This document shows positions 17,326-25,966 of a stretch of DNA of 64,000 nt, in pieces. Every line of letters begins with the position of its first letter. The stretch's first letter is position 1. Location: positions 2,294,001 through 2,358,000 of the forward strand of contig JAHBUD010000001.1 in the NCBI GenBank assembly GCA_019638255.1. The letters run 5' to 3'. Position numbers and translations under genes: made by a program. Source of the stretch: Cyclobacteriaceae bacterium (lineage in GTDB: Bacteria > Bacteroidota > Bacteroidia > Cytophagales > Cyclobacteriaceae). The notes beneath the pieces are model-generated. The model worked only from the letters and a program-made list of their open reading frames with translations. It did no database searches and was not told where the DNA came from.

Positions 17326-18309
17326 TTAAATAGAAAGTACTTTTGCAATGCGCATCATGTCCTGATCAATGTCGTGCGGTCGGTTCATAACACTGTCAAA
17401 TGGATTGAATACAATTTTATTGTCACGTATACCTACCATGGAATCGGTTTGTCCTGCCAGTATTCCTTCCACTGCGGCAACGCCCATACGACTGGCCAGT
17501 ACCCGATCAAAATAGGTTGGTGTTCCGCCCCGTTGAAGGTGACCTAGTATAGTTACTTTAATATCAAAGTAGGAGGTACGTTCGGCAACTTTGAGCGCGA
17601 TTTCATTGGCACCACCAATTTTTGAACCTTCGGCAATCACTACCAGGTTCGACCGCTTGTTGGTGATTTCACCTGCCGTAAGCATTTCATATACACGGTC
17701 GAATGAAGTTTCACTTTCAGGAATGATGATGGCCCCTGCGCCACCGGCTACGCCACTATAGAGCGCAATGTATCCGGAATTACGACCCATCACTTCAATA
17801 AAAAACAACCGGTTGTGCGAAAGGGCAGTATCCCTGATCTTATCAATAGCTTCAACAGCAGTATTCGTGGCGGTATCAAAACCAATGGTATAATCGGTTC
17901 CGGCAATGTCGTTGTCAATGGTTCCGGGTATGCACAGCGATGGTAATTTGTGTTCGTTGTACAGGGCATGCAATCCGGTGAAGGTACCATCACCACCGAT
18001 GGCAATGAGTGCATCAATTCCTGATTTACTCAATGCTTCAAAGGCTTTTTTACGACCTTCTTTGGTTTTAAATTCCTCGCTGCGGGCAGTTTTTAGAATA
18101 GTGCCTCCACGTTGAAGAATGTTACCCACAGAGCGGGCGCCAAGTTTTACAAAATCGCCTTCAATCATGCCTTCATAACCCTGCATGATCCCGTAAACTT
18201 CCTTGTTATGAAAGATACCTGCACGAACCACTGCCCTGATGGCAGCGTTCATTCCGGGGGCATCGCCTCCTGAGGTAAAGACGCCAATTCGAGTAATAGA
18301 GGATGACAT
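17326..18309 (-). CDS. pfkA: ATP-dependent 6-phosphofructokinase PfkA
   Basis: This 327-aa protein matches group A phosphofructokinases along its length. GVFTSGGDAPGMNAAIRAVV is at the N-terminus, and IGGDGTFTG is the nucleotide site. The catalytic region reads PGTIDNDIAGTDYTIGFDTA with the expected Asp, and EVMGRNSGYIAL and LGHLQRGGTP follow. Gly directly after GGD (GGDG) suggests ATP rather than pyrophosphate as the donor. It converts fructose-6-phosphate to fructose-1,6-bisphosphate. It sits between pgi and the ROK kinase on the same strand, giving three consecutive upper-glycolysis enzymes. Confidence 0.96.
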   Translation of the reverse strand: MSSSITRIGVFTSGGDAPGMNAAIRAVVRAGIFHNKEVYGIMQGYEGMIEGDFVKLGARSVGNILQRGGTILKTARSEEFKTKEGRKKAFEALSKSGIDALIAIGGDGTFTGLHALYNEHKLPSLCIPGTIDNDIAGTDYTIGFDTATNTAVEAIDKIRDTALSHNRLFFIEVMGRNSGYIALYSGVAGGAGAIIIPESETSFDRVYEMLTAGEITNKRSNLVVIAEGSKIGGANEIALKVAERTSYFDIKVTILGHLQRGGTPTYFDRVLASRMGVAAVEGILAGQTDSMVGIRDNKIVFNPFDSVMNRPHDIDQDMMRIAKVLSI

Positions 18310-18369
18310 TTAATATGCTAAATCATCCAAAAATAGTGGTTCAAAACGATTTTCTAAGGGCTGAGTACA

Positions 18370-20022
18370 TCAGCTTGATTTCAATCGTTTGAAATGATTG
18401 ATGAGGCCGTTTGTTGATGAATCATGCGATGTAATTTCTTGGTCCGAGGTCAGTTCGGGCAGTATTTTCTTGGCCAGGGCTTTACCAAGTTCTACGCCCC
18501 ATTGATCAAAGCTGAAGATGTTCCAGATGGCACCTTGTACAAATATTTTATGCTCGTATAAGGCGATCAAACTTCCCAGTGTGCGCGGGGTGAGTTGTTT
18601 AATCAATATGCTGTTGGTGGGCTTGTTACCTTCAAACACCCGGTAGGGCAAATGAAACCTGATCTGATCGTTGGTGAAACCCGCAGCTTGTAATTTCTGA
18701 TGCACTTCATTAGAATCATTTCCGTGCATTAATGCTTCGGTTTGTGCAAAAAAGTTTGAAAGCAGTTTGTTGTGGTGATCGCCAATTGGGTTATGCGATA
18801 TAGCCGGAGCGAGAAAGTCGCAGGGTGTAAGTTTTGTTCCTTGATGAATCAATTGGTAAAAGGCATGTTGACCATTGGTGCCGGGCTCACCCCAAATGAT
18901 AGGACCGGTTTGATAACTTACCGGTTGGCCAGCGCGGTCAACTGATTTTCCGTTGCTTTCCATATTGCCTTGTTGAAAGTAGGCAGCAAAGCGATGAAGG
19001 TATTGGTCGTAAGGAAGTATAGCCTCCGAAGCTGCGCCAAAAAAATTGTTATACCATATGCCGATCAGGGCTAACATAACCGGAATGTTTTTCTCGAAAG
19101 GCTCATTCCTGAAATGGTTATCCATGGCATGTGCGCCCTCCAGCATGGCAATAAAGTTATCGTAGCCAATGGTGCAAGCGATCGACAGTCCGATGGATGA
19201 CCAGAGGGAATAGCGGCCTCCAACCCAATCCCAGAACACGAACATGTTGGATGGATCAATGCCAAAGGCTGTCACTGCTTTCTGATTAGTGGATACGGCT
19301 ACAAAGTGTTTATCAACTGCCCCCTTGCCATTGGTTTTGTTCATAAACCATTCCTTTGCCGATTCGGCATTGGTCATTGTTTCCTGTGTGGTGAATGTTT
19401 TTGAAGCAATGATGAAGAGTGTTGTTTCCGGACTAACCTTTTTCAGAACTTCTGCTATGTGCGTTCCGTCAACATTGGAAACAAAGTGTGGCGTAATCGT
19501 TGACCAATAAGGGAGAAGTGCTTCTGTTACCATATACGGGCCAAGGTCTGAGCCGCCAATGCCGATGTTTACGATATCGGTAATGGCTTTTCCGGTATAT
19601 CCTTTCCAGTTACCGCTTTGCAAAGCCGTTGAAAAATTCTTCATCTGTTCGAGCACAGCATTCACGTCAGGCATTACGTCCTTGCCATCCACCAGTATAG
19701 GTGCGTTGGACCGGTTGCGCAGGGCTACATGCAATACCGGACGGTTTTCAGTTTGGTTGATCACCAGCCCTTTAAACATTGCCTCGATGGATGCTTTTAG
19801 TTCAACTTCATTGGCCAGGTCTGTGAGCAGGTGAAGTGTTTCTTCCTGCATGATGTTTTTGGAATAATCAACCAGGATTTCATCCATTTTCAGGTGAAAT
19901 TTTTCGAACCGTTTGGGATCTTCGGCAAATAGATCCTTCATGTGAGTAGCTTGCATGGTAAGGAAGTGAATTTCCAGGTTTCGCCAGGCAAGAGTTTCGG
20001 TAGGGTTGCTAGTTGGAAGCAT
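18370..20022 (-). CDS. pgi: Glucose-6-phosphate isomerase
   Basis: The 550-aa product has the family signatures: [13 protein letters not shown] (about 150-165), the [10 protein letters not shown] phosphate-binding string, [14 protein letters not shown] and the C-terminal area with GVELGKALA. It interconverts glucose-6-phosphate and fructose-6-phosphate. Length fits the long bacterial/eukaryotic PGI class. It is first in the minus-strand order pgi, pfkA, ROK (60 nt to pfkA). Upstream lie only a terminator copy and the GIY-YIG/tRNA array, so its promoter should fall within about 20023-20180. I could not pick one with confidence. Confidence 0.96.
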   Translation of the reverse strand: MLPTSNPTETLAWRNLEIHFLTMQATHMKDLFAEDPKRFEKFHLKMDEILVDYSKNIMQEETLHLLTDLANEVELKASIEAMFKGLVINQTENRPVLHVALRNRSNAPILVDGKDVMPDVNAVLEQMKNFSTALQSGNWKGYTGKAITDIVNIGIGGSDLGPYMVTEALLPYWSTITPHFVSNVDGTHIAEVLKKVSPETTLFIIASKTFTTQETMTNAESAKEWFMNKTNGKGAVDKHFVAVSTNQKAVTAFGIDPSNMFVFWDWVGGRYSLWSSIGLSIACTIGYDNFIAMLEGAHAMDNHFRNEPFEKNIPVMLALIGIWYNNFFGAASEAILPYDQYLHRFAAYFQQGNMESNGKSVDRAGQPVSYQTGPIIWGEPGTNGQHAFYQLIHQGTKLTPCDFLAPAISHNPIGDHHNKLLSNFFAQTEALMHGNDSNEVHQKLQAAGFTNDQIRFHLPYRVFEGNKPTNSILIKQLTPRTLGSLIALYEHKIFVQGAIWNIFSFDQWGVELGKALAKKILPELTSDQEITSHDSSTNGLINHFKRLKSS

Positions 20023-20181
20023 GCTTTCGTTGTTTATCGCTGCAATATATAAATGAAATGTACCAGCCTCTTTGAAGTAGAAAGGTTTTTGCAGGTTATT
20101 AATTGGGTTGTTATAAGGAGTTTTCAGATTATTGGAATGCTGAAACTTTCAAATTACCATGACCTCATTTAAGTTCTCTGA

Positions 20182-20217
20182 AAACTTCGGACTATATAAA
20201 ACGTAAACAGTGTACAT
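20182..20217 (-). pseudogene. Truncated third copy of the GIY-YIG gene (12 codons)
   Basis: The first 36 nt match the start of the two downstream-repeated GIY-YIG genes exactly (MYTVYVLYSPKF). Identity then stops and the frame runs into unrelated sequence, ending at a TGA after about 22 codons. It keeps the upstream terminator and tRNA 3' fragment of its unit, so it marks the broken distal end of the tandem array. Confidence 0.85.
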
Positions 20218-20241
20218 AAAAAAAGCAGCCCGAAGCTGCTT
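20218..20241 (-). terminator. tRNA-type Rho-independent terminator, third copy
   Basis: On the minus strand it reads AGCAGC-TTCGG-GCTGCT followed by a T run, identical to the terminator behind tRNA-Met at 20918-20941. It lies directly before the ATG of the truncated GIY-YIG remnant. Confidence 0.8.
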
Positions 20242-20248
20242 TGTTTTG

Positions 20249-20302
20249 TAGCGCGGGGGGGAGTTGAACCCCCGTCCGCCTGTGGCGGATATGAATCCAA
20301 CG
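20249..20302 (-). pseudogene. Chimeric tRNA-Met 3' half, copy B
   Basis: The minus strand carries the acceptor 3' strand and T arm of tRNA-Met(CAU) unchanged (26 nt, 20249-20274). The bases CGTTGGATTCA of the anticodon arm are also kept, but a 15-bp palindrome, TCCGCC-ACA-GGCGGA (20275-20289), replaces the 3' anticodon strand and variable loop. The D arm and acceptor 5' strand are absent, so it cannot be a working tRNA. Confidence 0.85.
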
Positions 20303-20312
20303 ATTAATAATT

Positions 20313-20567
20313 CTATGGAAATCTTTTGTTCAACACCGTTTTGATGTATTCTCTTCCTTTACCGGATTTCAGTTCTCGTTCACGCTTAATGGCTTGTGTT
20401 TTGGTTTCGTAATGTTCTGTGATGAGTACTATCCAAGGTCTGAATTTTAATGTATATCCTTTTGTTGCAAGTTCATTGTGGGAAGCTAACCGGTTGGTAA
20501 GTGAACTTGTATAACCTACATAGGTCTTTTTAAACTTCGGACTATATAAAACGTAAACAGTGTACAT
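20313..20567 (-). CDS. Small GIY-YIG nuclease-domain protein, copy B
   Basis: This 84-aa protein is identical to the copy at 20663. It has the GIY-YIG pattern written as YTVYVLYS...KTYVGYTSSL, the Arg in TNRLASHN, and the helix with KRERELKSG. A Glu in this final helix is the usual metal ligand. Proteins of this size (UvrC N-terminal or SLX1-like fold without partners) are common in Bacteroidetes. Nuclease activity is plausible but unproven. The ATG follows a terminator T-run directly, so tRNA-driven transcription should mostly stop before it. It ends with TAG, 10 nt before a chimeric tRNA 3' half. It lies in a precise 350-bp tandem repeat. Confidence 0.8.
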   Translation of the reverse strand: MYTVYVLYSPKFKKTYVGYTSSLTNRLASHNELATKGYTLKFRPWIVLITEHYETKTQAIKRERELKSGKGREYIKTVLNKRFP

Positions 20568-20591
20568 AAAAAAAGCAGCCCGAAGCTGCTT
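20568..20591 (-). terminator. tRNA-type Rho-independent terminator, second copy
   Basis: The minus-strand hairpin AGCAGC-TTCGG-GCTGCT with a T tract is identical to the one behind the intact tRNA-Met. It separates the chimeric tRNA half at 20599 from the GIY-YIG gene at 20313-20567. Confidence 0.8.
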
Positions 20592-20598
20592 TGTTTTG

Positions 20599-20652
20599 TA
20601 GCGCGGGGGGGAGTTGAACCCCCGTCCGCCTGTGGCGGATATGAATCCAACG
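20599..20652 (-). pseudogene. Chimeric tRNA-Met 3' half, copy C
   Basis: This copy is identical to 20249-20302: the intact T arm and acceptor 3' strand of tRNA-Met, a TCCGCC-ACA-GGCGGA palindrome at 20625-20639, and the anticodon-arm string CGTTGGATTCA. It lies 10 nt after the stop of the GIY-YIG gene at 20663. It may be the downstream attachment or repair scar left when the cassette entered the tRNA gene. Confidence 0.85.
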
Positions 20653-20662
20653 ATTAATAATT

Positions 20663-20917
20663 CTATGGAAATCTTTTGTTCAACACCGTTTTGATGTATT
20701 CTCTTCCTTTACCGGATTTCAGTTCTCGTTCACGCTTAATGGCTTGTGTTTTGGTTTCGTAATGTTCTGTGATGAGTACTATCCAAGGTCTGAATTTTAA
20801 TGTATATCCTTTTGTTGCAAGTTCATTGTGGGAAGCTAACCGGTTGGTAAGTGAACTTGTATAACCTACATAGGTCTTTTTAAACTTCGGACTATATAAA
20901 ACGTAAACAGTGTACAT
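20663..20917 (-). CDS. Small GIY-YIG nuclease-domain protein, copy A (next to tRNA-Met)
   Basis: This 84-aa GIY-YIG domain protein has YTVYVLYSPKFKKTYVGYTS at the N-terminus and KRERELKSGKGREYIKTVL at the end. Its DNA is identical to copy B over the whole 350-bp unit. It is encoded directly behind tRNA-Met(CAU) and its terminator on the same strand. The family cuts DNA in UvrC, SLX1 and homing endonucleases; here the domain stands alone with no visible DNA-binding extension. A role in moving the cassette into the tRNA gene fits the surrounding tRNA fragments but is inference. Exact identity of the two copies means recent duplication, gene conversion or an assembly artefact. Confidence 0.82.
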   Translation of the reverse strand: MYTVYVLYSPKFKKTYVGYTSSLTNRLASHNELATKGYTLKFRPWIVLITEHYETKTQAIKRERELKSGKGREYIKTVLNKRFP

Positions 20918-20941
20918 AAAAAAAGCAGCCCGAAGCTGCTT
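20918..20941 (-). terminator. Rho-independent terminator of tRNA-Met
   Basis: Seven bases after the tRNA-Met 3' end the minus strand reads AGCAGC-TTCGG-GCTGCT followed by seven T. Six base pairs and a TTCG-type loop make a strong intrinsic terminator. Its T run abuts the ATG of the GIY-YIG gene at 20917. Confidence 0.85.
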
Positions 20942-20948
20942 TGTTTTG

Positions 20949-21022
20949 TAGCGCGGGGGGGAGTTGAACCCCCGACCTTTGGGTTATGAATCCAACGCTC
21001 TAACCACCTGAGCTACCGCGCC
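20949..21022 (-). tRNA. tRNA-Met (anticodon CAU)
   Basis: The 74-nt minus-strand sequence folds as a cloverleaf: acceptor GGCGCGG with CCGCGCT (a terminal G-U), D stem GCTC/GAGC, anticodon loop TTCATAA, T arm GGGGG-TTCAACT-CCCCC, discriminator A. CCA is not encoded. The anticodon stem has one A-C mismatch next to the loop. CAU reads Met; the elongator form is more likely than initiator because the acceptor starts with a G-U pair and the anticodon stem lacks the three G-C pairs. tRNA-Ile with a modified C34 (lysidine) cannot be excluded. Its 3' half is copied twice downstream. Confidence 0.9.
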
Positions 21023-21154
21023 AATTATTCAGAAACAAGGCTGAATTTTGTTGGATGGGGCGCAAACTTACAAAGTTTGTCACGATTCTGCCAAAACTGA
21101 TTTTTATTTTGCCTTGGCCGAATAATTCTTTAATTTCAAACACGTATGGGAGTT

Positions 21155-21556
21155 ATGGCGAAAAAGAAGTTATTCACAGCCGATTATGAGATACACGCAT
21201 CCATTAAGATGCTCTATCCATACATACAAACTGCCAGTGGGTTATCCGAATGGTTTGCAGATAACGTAACCATCAACAACCTCGATAAAACCTATAACTT
21301 CTTCTGGGATCATGAAGAACACAAAGCCAGGTTGGTGGCGCATCGAACCAATCATTTTGCACGTTTCGAATTCTTACCCGAGAATGAAGACGATGAGAAA
21401 GACCCTGCCTATTTCGAACTCCGGCTTGAGTTTAATGAGCTAACCCAATCGGTATTTTTGAAAGTTACTGATTATTCCGATTTTGATGACCTCCGCGAAT
21501 TGAACGATCTTTGGAACGGTCTTGTAGAAGCACTCAAGAAAACCGTTGGCGGTTAA
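21155..21556 (+). CDS. START-like domain protein
   Basis: This 133-aa protein starts MAKKKLFTADYEIHASIKML and continues with GLSEWFADNV and a C-terminal helix LWNGLVEALKKTVGG. The pattern (beta strands, a W-F string, long final helix) fits the helix-grip SRPBCC/START-like fold of AHSA1-type proteins, in a short form typical of Bacteroidetes. A ligand or partner is not known. ATG 21155 is chosen because homologues begin MAKKK; an ATG at 21146 adds three residues. It lies directly upstream of the LptF/G permease gene, 60 nt away. Confidence 0.75.
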   Translation: MAKKKLFTADYEIHASIKMLYPYIQTASGLSEWFADNVTINNLDKTYNFFWDHEEHKARLVAHRTNHFARFEFLPENEDDEKDPAYFELRLEFNELTQSVFLKVTDYSDFDDLRELNDLWNGLVEALKKTVGG

Positions 21557-21616
21557 GCACAAATCCTTGCTATTTTTGGCGTACTATTTGATCCGTTACG
21601 GGTCTGCAGAACCATC

Positions 21617-23365
21617 ATGAAGAAACTAGACAAGTTAATACTGTCATCCTTTCTGGGGCCCTTTATTCTCACCTTTCTGGTGGTGGTATTTATCCTATTG
21701 ATGCAGCACATGCTCAAATATTTCGATGACATCATTGGCAAGGGGTTGGGTTTTGATGTTATCGGTCAGTTGCTTTTTTATTTTGCTGTTTTCATGACGC
21801 CCGTGGCGTTACCCCTTGCGGTATTGCTTTCTTCATTGATGACGTTCGGTGCGCTGGGTGAACATTTTGAACTAACAGCCATTAAGAGTGCGGGTATTTC
21901 ACTGATCAGGGCAATTCGACCAATTTTTTATTTTGTTGTAATACTTACGATTTGTGCCTTTTATATCAATAATAACCTTGTTCCGAAGGCCGCGTTGGAA
22001 GCGTATTCATTACTGTATGACATCAAACAGAAAAAGCCGGCACTCGATCTTCGGGAAGGTACTTTCTACAACGGCATACCGGATATCAGCATAAAGGTCA
22101 ATCACAAATTTCCGGATGAGATTACGCTTAAGGATGTAATCATTTATGATCATCGGAAACATGATGGCAACAAAGATGTAACAGTTGCTGATTCCGGTAA
22201 GATGTACACGATACTGAACGAGCGATACCTGAAACTTGAACTCTTCAATGGTTATAATTACACAGAGGGTGCCAGTGCCGGGCAGGATTTAGTTGGTAAA
22301 AGCACTACCTATGGAACCGAGACATTGAGCAGGAGCAAGTTTGCCAAAACACAAGTCGTATTTGATTTATCCTCTTTTGGCTTGACACGAACCGACAAGA
22401 AGTGGTTTCAGGGTAACCGCATTATGCGCAACCTGAACGAGTTGGAAATGGATTTAGATTCCCTGGCGGGGGAGGTAAAGAACACGAAGTTGAATCATTA
22501 TAACTCGTATAGGACTTTTTTTGTGTACTTCGCGCGGGTTGATTCGCTTAAGCTTCCCGGAGACCTGCAACAACATAAGATTGAGCGTGATACGAAAGGA
22601 AAGTTAAATGGGGAATCTTTCGGAAATGAGAGTAGCGCAACAGAATTACCCACTGCCGACTCTGCCGTGATAAGTAAACCATCTGAGCAAAAACAAACTA
22701 CCGAAAATGCAAAAGCCGACACATTAATTTCAAATGTTGAAGGTAAGGCACCGTTGCAAAGGAAAATGCGTAAGCCGGACATTAAGGTCAAGAATGATAC
22801 AACAATAGCGCAACTACGTTCATCAAAAAAAACAACCGCGATGACTGATTCTTTAAGGTGGTTGAAAATTGACAGCTTGCTTGCAAGGCCAATGGAGAAA
22901 ACAGATTACGCGGCAGCGGCCAACAGGGCTCGGGTGGTGAAATCGCAACTATCTGGTTTTATCACTTCGTTGGAGTTCCACGCACTTGACGAGCGCATTT
23001 TCCGAATTCAATGGCATAAGATTCTCGCAAGTTCCCTGGCTTGTGTTGCGATGTTTCTCATTGGGGCTCCGCTGGGGGCCATCATAAAAAAGGGTGGGTT
23101 AGGCATGCCTTTTTTGGTTTCAATATTGTTTTTCATCATCTATTATCTGCTAACCATGACCGGTGAAAAGTGGGCAAAGCAAGGAATGGTAAGCGTGCCT
23201 GCCGGGGTTTGGACTGCCGATGTTATTCTTTTTTTTGTAGGGTTGATTTTCTTACGCCAGGCTCGCATTGATGCACGCTTGTTTGAGGCTGATTTTTACC
23301 GGGTTGTTATGGAGAAAGTTAACCGGTGGATGGTTGATTCAGGATGGGTCAAGAAAGGAAAATAA
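21617..23365 (+). CDS. LptF/LptG family lipopolysaccharide export permease
   Basis: The 582-aa product has the YjgP/YjgQ layout: an N-terminal membrane block (about 10-125, three helices, beginning LDKLILSSFLGPFILTF), a periplasmic beta-rich region, and a C-terminal block of three helices (about 475-555) with FLIGAPLGAIIKKGGLGMPF. In the LptB2FG complex such permeases extract LPS from the inner membrane. At 582 aa it is longer than E. coli LptF or LptG (about 360). The extra sequence at about 310-420 is polar and low in complexity, a common Bacteroidetes feature. No lptB or second permease is nearby. Confidence 0.88.
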   Translation: MKKLDKLILSSFLGPFILTFLVVVFILLMQHMLKYFDDIIGKGLGFDVIGQLLFYFAVFMTPVALPLAVLLSSLMTFGALGEHFELTAIKSAGISLIRAIRPIFYFVVILTICAFYINNNLVPKAALEAYSLLYDIKQKKPALDLREGTFYNGIPDISIKVNHKFPDEITLKDVIIYDHRKHDGNKDVTVADSGKMYTILNERYLKLELFNGYNYTEGASAGQDLVGKSTTYGTETLSRSKFAKTQVVFDLSSFGLTRTDKKWFQGNRIMRNLNELEMDLDSLAGEVKNTKLNHYNSYRTFFVYFARVDSLKLPGDLQQHKIERDTKGKLNGESFGNESSATELPTADSAVISKPSEQKQTTENAKADTLISNVEGKAPLQRKMRKPDIKVKNDTTIAQLRSSKKTTAMTDSLRWLKIDSLLARPMEKTDYAAAANRARVVKSQLSGFITSLEFHALDERIFRIQWHKILASSLACVAMFLIGAPLGAIIKKGGLGMPFLVSILFFIIYYLLTMTGEKWAKQGMVSVPAGVWTADVILFFVGLIFLRQARIDARLFEADFYRVVMEKVNRWMVDSGWVKKGK

Positions 23366-23372
23366 ATGGCTT

Positions 23373-23405
23373 TTTGGATATTTCGGCACAATAAGCGTAT
23401 CTTTG
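23373..23405 (+). promoter_or_regulatory. Bacteroidetes-type promoter of rpsO
   Basis: TTTG at 23373-23376 and TATCTTTG at 23398-23405 are separated by 21 nt. This matches the Bacteroidetes consensus TTTG-N19/21-TAnnTTTG. rpsO starts 26 nt after the -7 box. Confidence 0.65.
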
Positions 23406-23430
23406 CCGGCTGAAACAAGAGACAAAAACA

Positions 23431-23706
23431 ATGTATTTAACCGCGGAAACAAAAAAAGAGCTTTTCAAGAAGCACGGAGCTGCCAAATCAGATAAGGACA
23501 CGGGTTCTACTGAATCACAAATTGCCCTGTTTACCCACAGGATCAATCATTTAACCAACCACCTCAAAATCAACAAGAAGGATTTTTCCACGCAAAATGG
23601 CTTGTTGAAGCTTGTTGGTAAGCGTAAGAGACTATTGAACTACCTGCAAAACACTGATATCAGCCGTTATCGTGCTATTCTTGCAGAGTTAGACCTGAGA
23701 AAATAA
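23431..23706 (+). CDS. rpsO: 30S ribosomal protein S15
   Basis: This 91-aa protein matches S15 along its full length, with the signature pieces TGSTESQIALFTHRINHLTNH and GLLKLVGKRKRLLNYL given here as TGSTESQIALFTHRIN and KLVGKRKRLLNYL. S15 binds 16S rRNA in the central domain and helps start platform assembly. A promoter lies upstream, a strong terminator just downstream, and pnp next. The rpsO-pnp order is widely conserved in bacteria. Confidence 0.97.
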   Translation: MYLTAETKKELFKKHGAAKSDKDTGSTESQIALFTHRINHLTNHLKINKKDFSTQNGLLKLVGKRKRLLNYLQNTDISRYRAILAELDLRK

Positions 23707-23725
23707 TTAAAAACAACGATAACTA

Positions 23726-23754
23726 GGGAACCTGAATCAAGGTTCCCTTTTTGC
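23726..23754 (+). terminator. Rho-independent terminator of rpsO
   Basis: GGGAACC, a seven-base loop-side string and a nine-base span to GGTTCCC form a 7-bp stem, followed by TTTTT. It lies 20 nt after the rpsO stop and before pnp, so pnp probably has its own promoter or depends on readthrough. Confidence 0.85.
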
Positions 23755-23806
23755 ATTTTAAAAACCTCCCTTCCGGATTTCCCGGATCAGGGTTAAACGA
23801 ATTCAT

Positions 23807-25954
23807 ATGACACTAAATGTAACATCAAAACGCTGCGCGCTCCCCGATGGACGGGAGATTACTATCGAAACGGGTAAAATGGCCCGCCAAGCCGATGGCT
23901 CGGTAGTGCTTAGAATGGGAAACACTATGCTATTGGCTACAGTGGTTGCCCGCGAAGAAGCAAATGAGGGGGTTGACTTTATGCCACTCTCGGTTGACTA
24001 TCAGGAAAAATTTGCCTCCACCGGTAAAATACCAGGAGGCTTCCTGAAACGCGAAAGCAAACTTTCGGATTATGAAATCCTGATCAGCCGCTTAGTAGAT
24101 CGTGCTTTGCGTCCTTTGTTTCCTAGTGACTTCCATGCTGAAACGCAAGTGAACATTTCCCTTATCTCCGGTGATCCAAATGCTTTACCGGATGCGTTGG
24201 CTGCCTTTGCAGCATCAACAGCATTGTCTATTTCCGACATACCTTGGGGTGGACCTATTTCTGAGGTTCGGGTAGCACGTGTGGATGGAAAATTCATCGT
24301 TAACCCTACGCTTGCCGATAAGGAGCGTGCCGATATAGACCTGATTGTTGCCGCATCATTGGAAAACATCCTGATGGTGGAAGGGGAGATGAAGGAAGTG
24401 AGTGAGGATGATATGCTGGAGGCACTTAAAATTGCCCACGATGCCATTAAAATCCAATGCCAGGTGCAGCTAGACCTTGCCCGTGAATTGGGAAAAACTG
24501 AAAAGCGCACCTATTCTCATGAAGTAAATGACGAGACACTTCGTGAAGAGTTAAACAAGCTTTTATATCCAAAGGTATATGCTGTTGCCAAACAACAGAT
24601 AAAGAACAAGAAGGTGAGGGGTAAAGCCTTTGGCCAAATTGTAGATGACTATCTATCCGCTTTACCTGAAGATTCAACAATTGACAAAGGATTAGTTAAG
24701 CGCTATTACCACGACATTGAGAAGCGTGCCGCACGTGACCTTGTACTCAATGAAGGCATTCGTTTGGATGGTCGTAACACTAAGGAAATCAGGTCAATAT
24801 TCAGTGAAGTTGATGTTTTACCTTCAGCACATGGATCGGCACTTTTTACGCGGGGAGAGACACAATCACTCACCACGGTTACGCTCGGCACAAAACTGGA
24901 CGAACAGATGATAGATGGAGCCATGTTTGAAGGCTCCAATAAATTCATTTTGCATTATAACTTCCCCGGTTTCTCAACTGGTGAGGTAAAGCCTAACCGT
25001 GGACCGGGAAGACGTGAAGTAGGGCATGGTAATCTAGCATTGCGTGGATTGAAATATGTACTTCCTGCAGACAACGAAAACCCATACACGATTCGTGTTG
25101 TTTCCGATATTCTGGAATCAAACGGTTCATCATCAATGGCAACTGTTTGTGCAGGGGCACTGGCTTTAATGGATTCAGGTATACCGGTTAAGGGACCTGT
25201 TTCTGGTATAGCAATGGGTATGATTTCGGATGCGACAACCGGAAAGTATGCCATCCTTTCGGATATCCTTGGCGATGAAGATCACCTGGGTGATATGGAC
25301 TTCAAAACTACAGGCACTGAGAAGGGACTTACAGCTTGCCAGATGGACTTAAAGGTGGATGGTCTTACTTACGAGGTATTGAAAGAAGCTTTACTTCAGG
25401 CAAAGGAAGGTCGCTTGCACATTCTTAATGAAATGAAGAAGACACTGGCTGCAACAAAGCCTGATCTGAAGCCGCATACTCCTCGTGCCGAAACTGTGAT
25501 CATTGAAAAAGAAATGATCGGTGCAGTAATCGGTCCTGGTGGAAAGGTTGTACAGGATATTCAGAATACCACGGGTGCTACTGTAGTAATAGAAGAAGTG
25601 AACGGTAAAGGCATTGTGAATGTATTTGCTACGAGCAGAGACATCATGGATGCTGCGCTAAGACGTATCCGGGCAATTGTAGCAGTTCCGGAGATTGGTC
25701 AGGTGTATGATGGAAAAGTGAAGTCTATTATGCCTTTCGGGGCTTTTGTAGAATTTATGCCAGGTAAAGATGGCTTGCTTCATATTTCAGAAATCAAATG
25801 GGAGCGACTGGAGACGATGGAGGGCGTAATGGAAGTAGGTGAGGAAGTGAAAGTAAAGCTTGTTGAAGTCGACAAGAAGACCGGTAAGTTCAGGCTTTCG
25901 CGCAAGGCATTGTTACCTAAACCCCCCAAGCCAGAAGCAGCCAAAACTGAATAA
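23807..25954 (+). CDS. pnp: Polynucleotide phosphorylase
   Basis: This 715-aa protein has two RNase PH domains (about 1-230 and 310-540, the second with [20 protein letters not shown] and the [12 protein letters not shown] catalytic Asp area). A KH domain follows (about 555-615, with [17 protein letters not shown]) and then an S1 domain (about 625-700, [18 protein letters not shown]). It degrades RNA from the 3' end using phosphate and can add tails. Length and domain order are typical. It follows rpsO after a terminator, and rpoD comes next on the same strand. Confidence 0.97.
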   Translation: MTLNVTSKRCALPDGREITIETGKMARQADGSVVLRMGNTMLLATVVAREEANEGVDFMPLSVDYQEKFASTGKIPGGFLKRESKLSDYEILISRLVDRALRPLFPSDFHAETQVNISLISGDPNALPDALAAFAASTALSISDIPWGGPISEVRVARVDGKFIVNPTLADKERADIDLIVAASLENILMVEGEMKEVSEDDMLEALKIAHDAIKIQCQVQLDLARELGKTEKRTYSHEVNDETLREELNKLLYPKVYAVAKQQIKNKKVRGKAFGQIVDDYLSALPEDSTIDKGLVKRYYHDIEKRAARDLVLNEGIRLDGRNTKEIRSIFSEVDVLPSAHGSALFTRGETQSLTTVTLGTKLDEQMIDGAMFEGSNKFILHYNFPGFSTGEVKPNRGPGRREVGHGNLALRGLKYVLPADNENPYTIRVVSDILESNGSSSMATVCAGALALMDSGIPVKGPVSGIAMGMISDATTGKYAILSDILGDEDHLGDMDFKTTGTEKGLTACQMDLKVDGLTYEVLKEALLQAKEGRLHILNEMKKTLAATKPDLKPHTPRAETVIIEKEMIGAVIGPGGKVVQDIQNTTGATVVIEEVNGKGIVNVFATSRDIMDAALRRIRAIVAVPEIGQVYDGKVKSIMPFGAFVEFMPGKDGLLHISEIKWERLETMEGVMEVGEEVKVKLVEVDKKTGKFRLSRKALLPKPPKPEAAKTE

Positions 25955-25966
25955 TTTCCGCGCTTG

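Larger units (their letters stand above)
20182..20974 (-). repeat. Tandem array, 350-bp period, about 2.3 copies, containing terminator, GIY-YIG gene and tRNA 3' half
   Basis: Bases 20182-20624 equal bases 20532-20974 when compared line by line, giving a 350-bp period with no difference seen. In minus-strand order each unit is: tRNA 3' part, terminator, GIY-YIG gene. The array starts inside the intact tRNA-Met gene (identity begins at 20974) and ends abruptly at 20182 within the third GIY-YIG gene. Confidence 0.92.

Noticed and set aside
20182..20974. Treating the 350-bp tandem array simply as an assembly error
   Set aside because: Perfect identity makes this possible and it cannot be excluded, but the clean biological junctions (tRNA fragments, truncated third copy with a unique end) argue for a real array.
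24070..24510. A 146-codon minus-strand frame inside pnp
   Set aside because: It lies fully within the conserved first RNase PH domain of PNPase and is Ser/Arg-rich, as shadow frames usually are.
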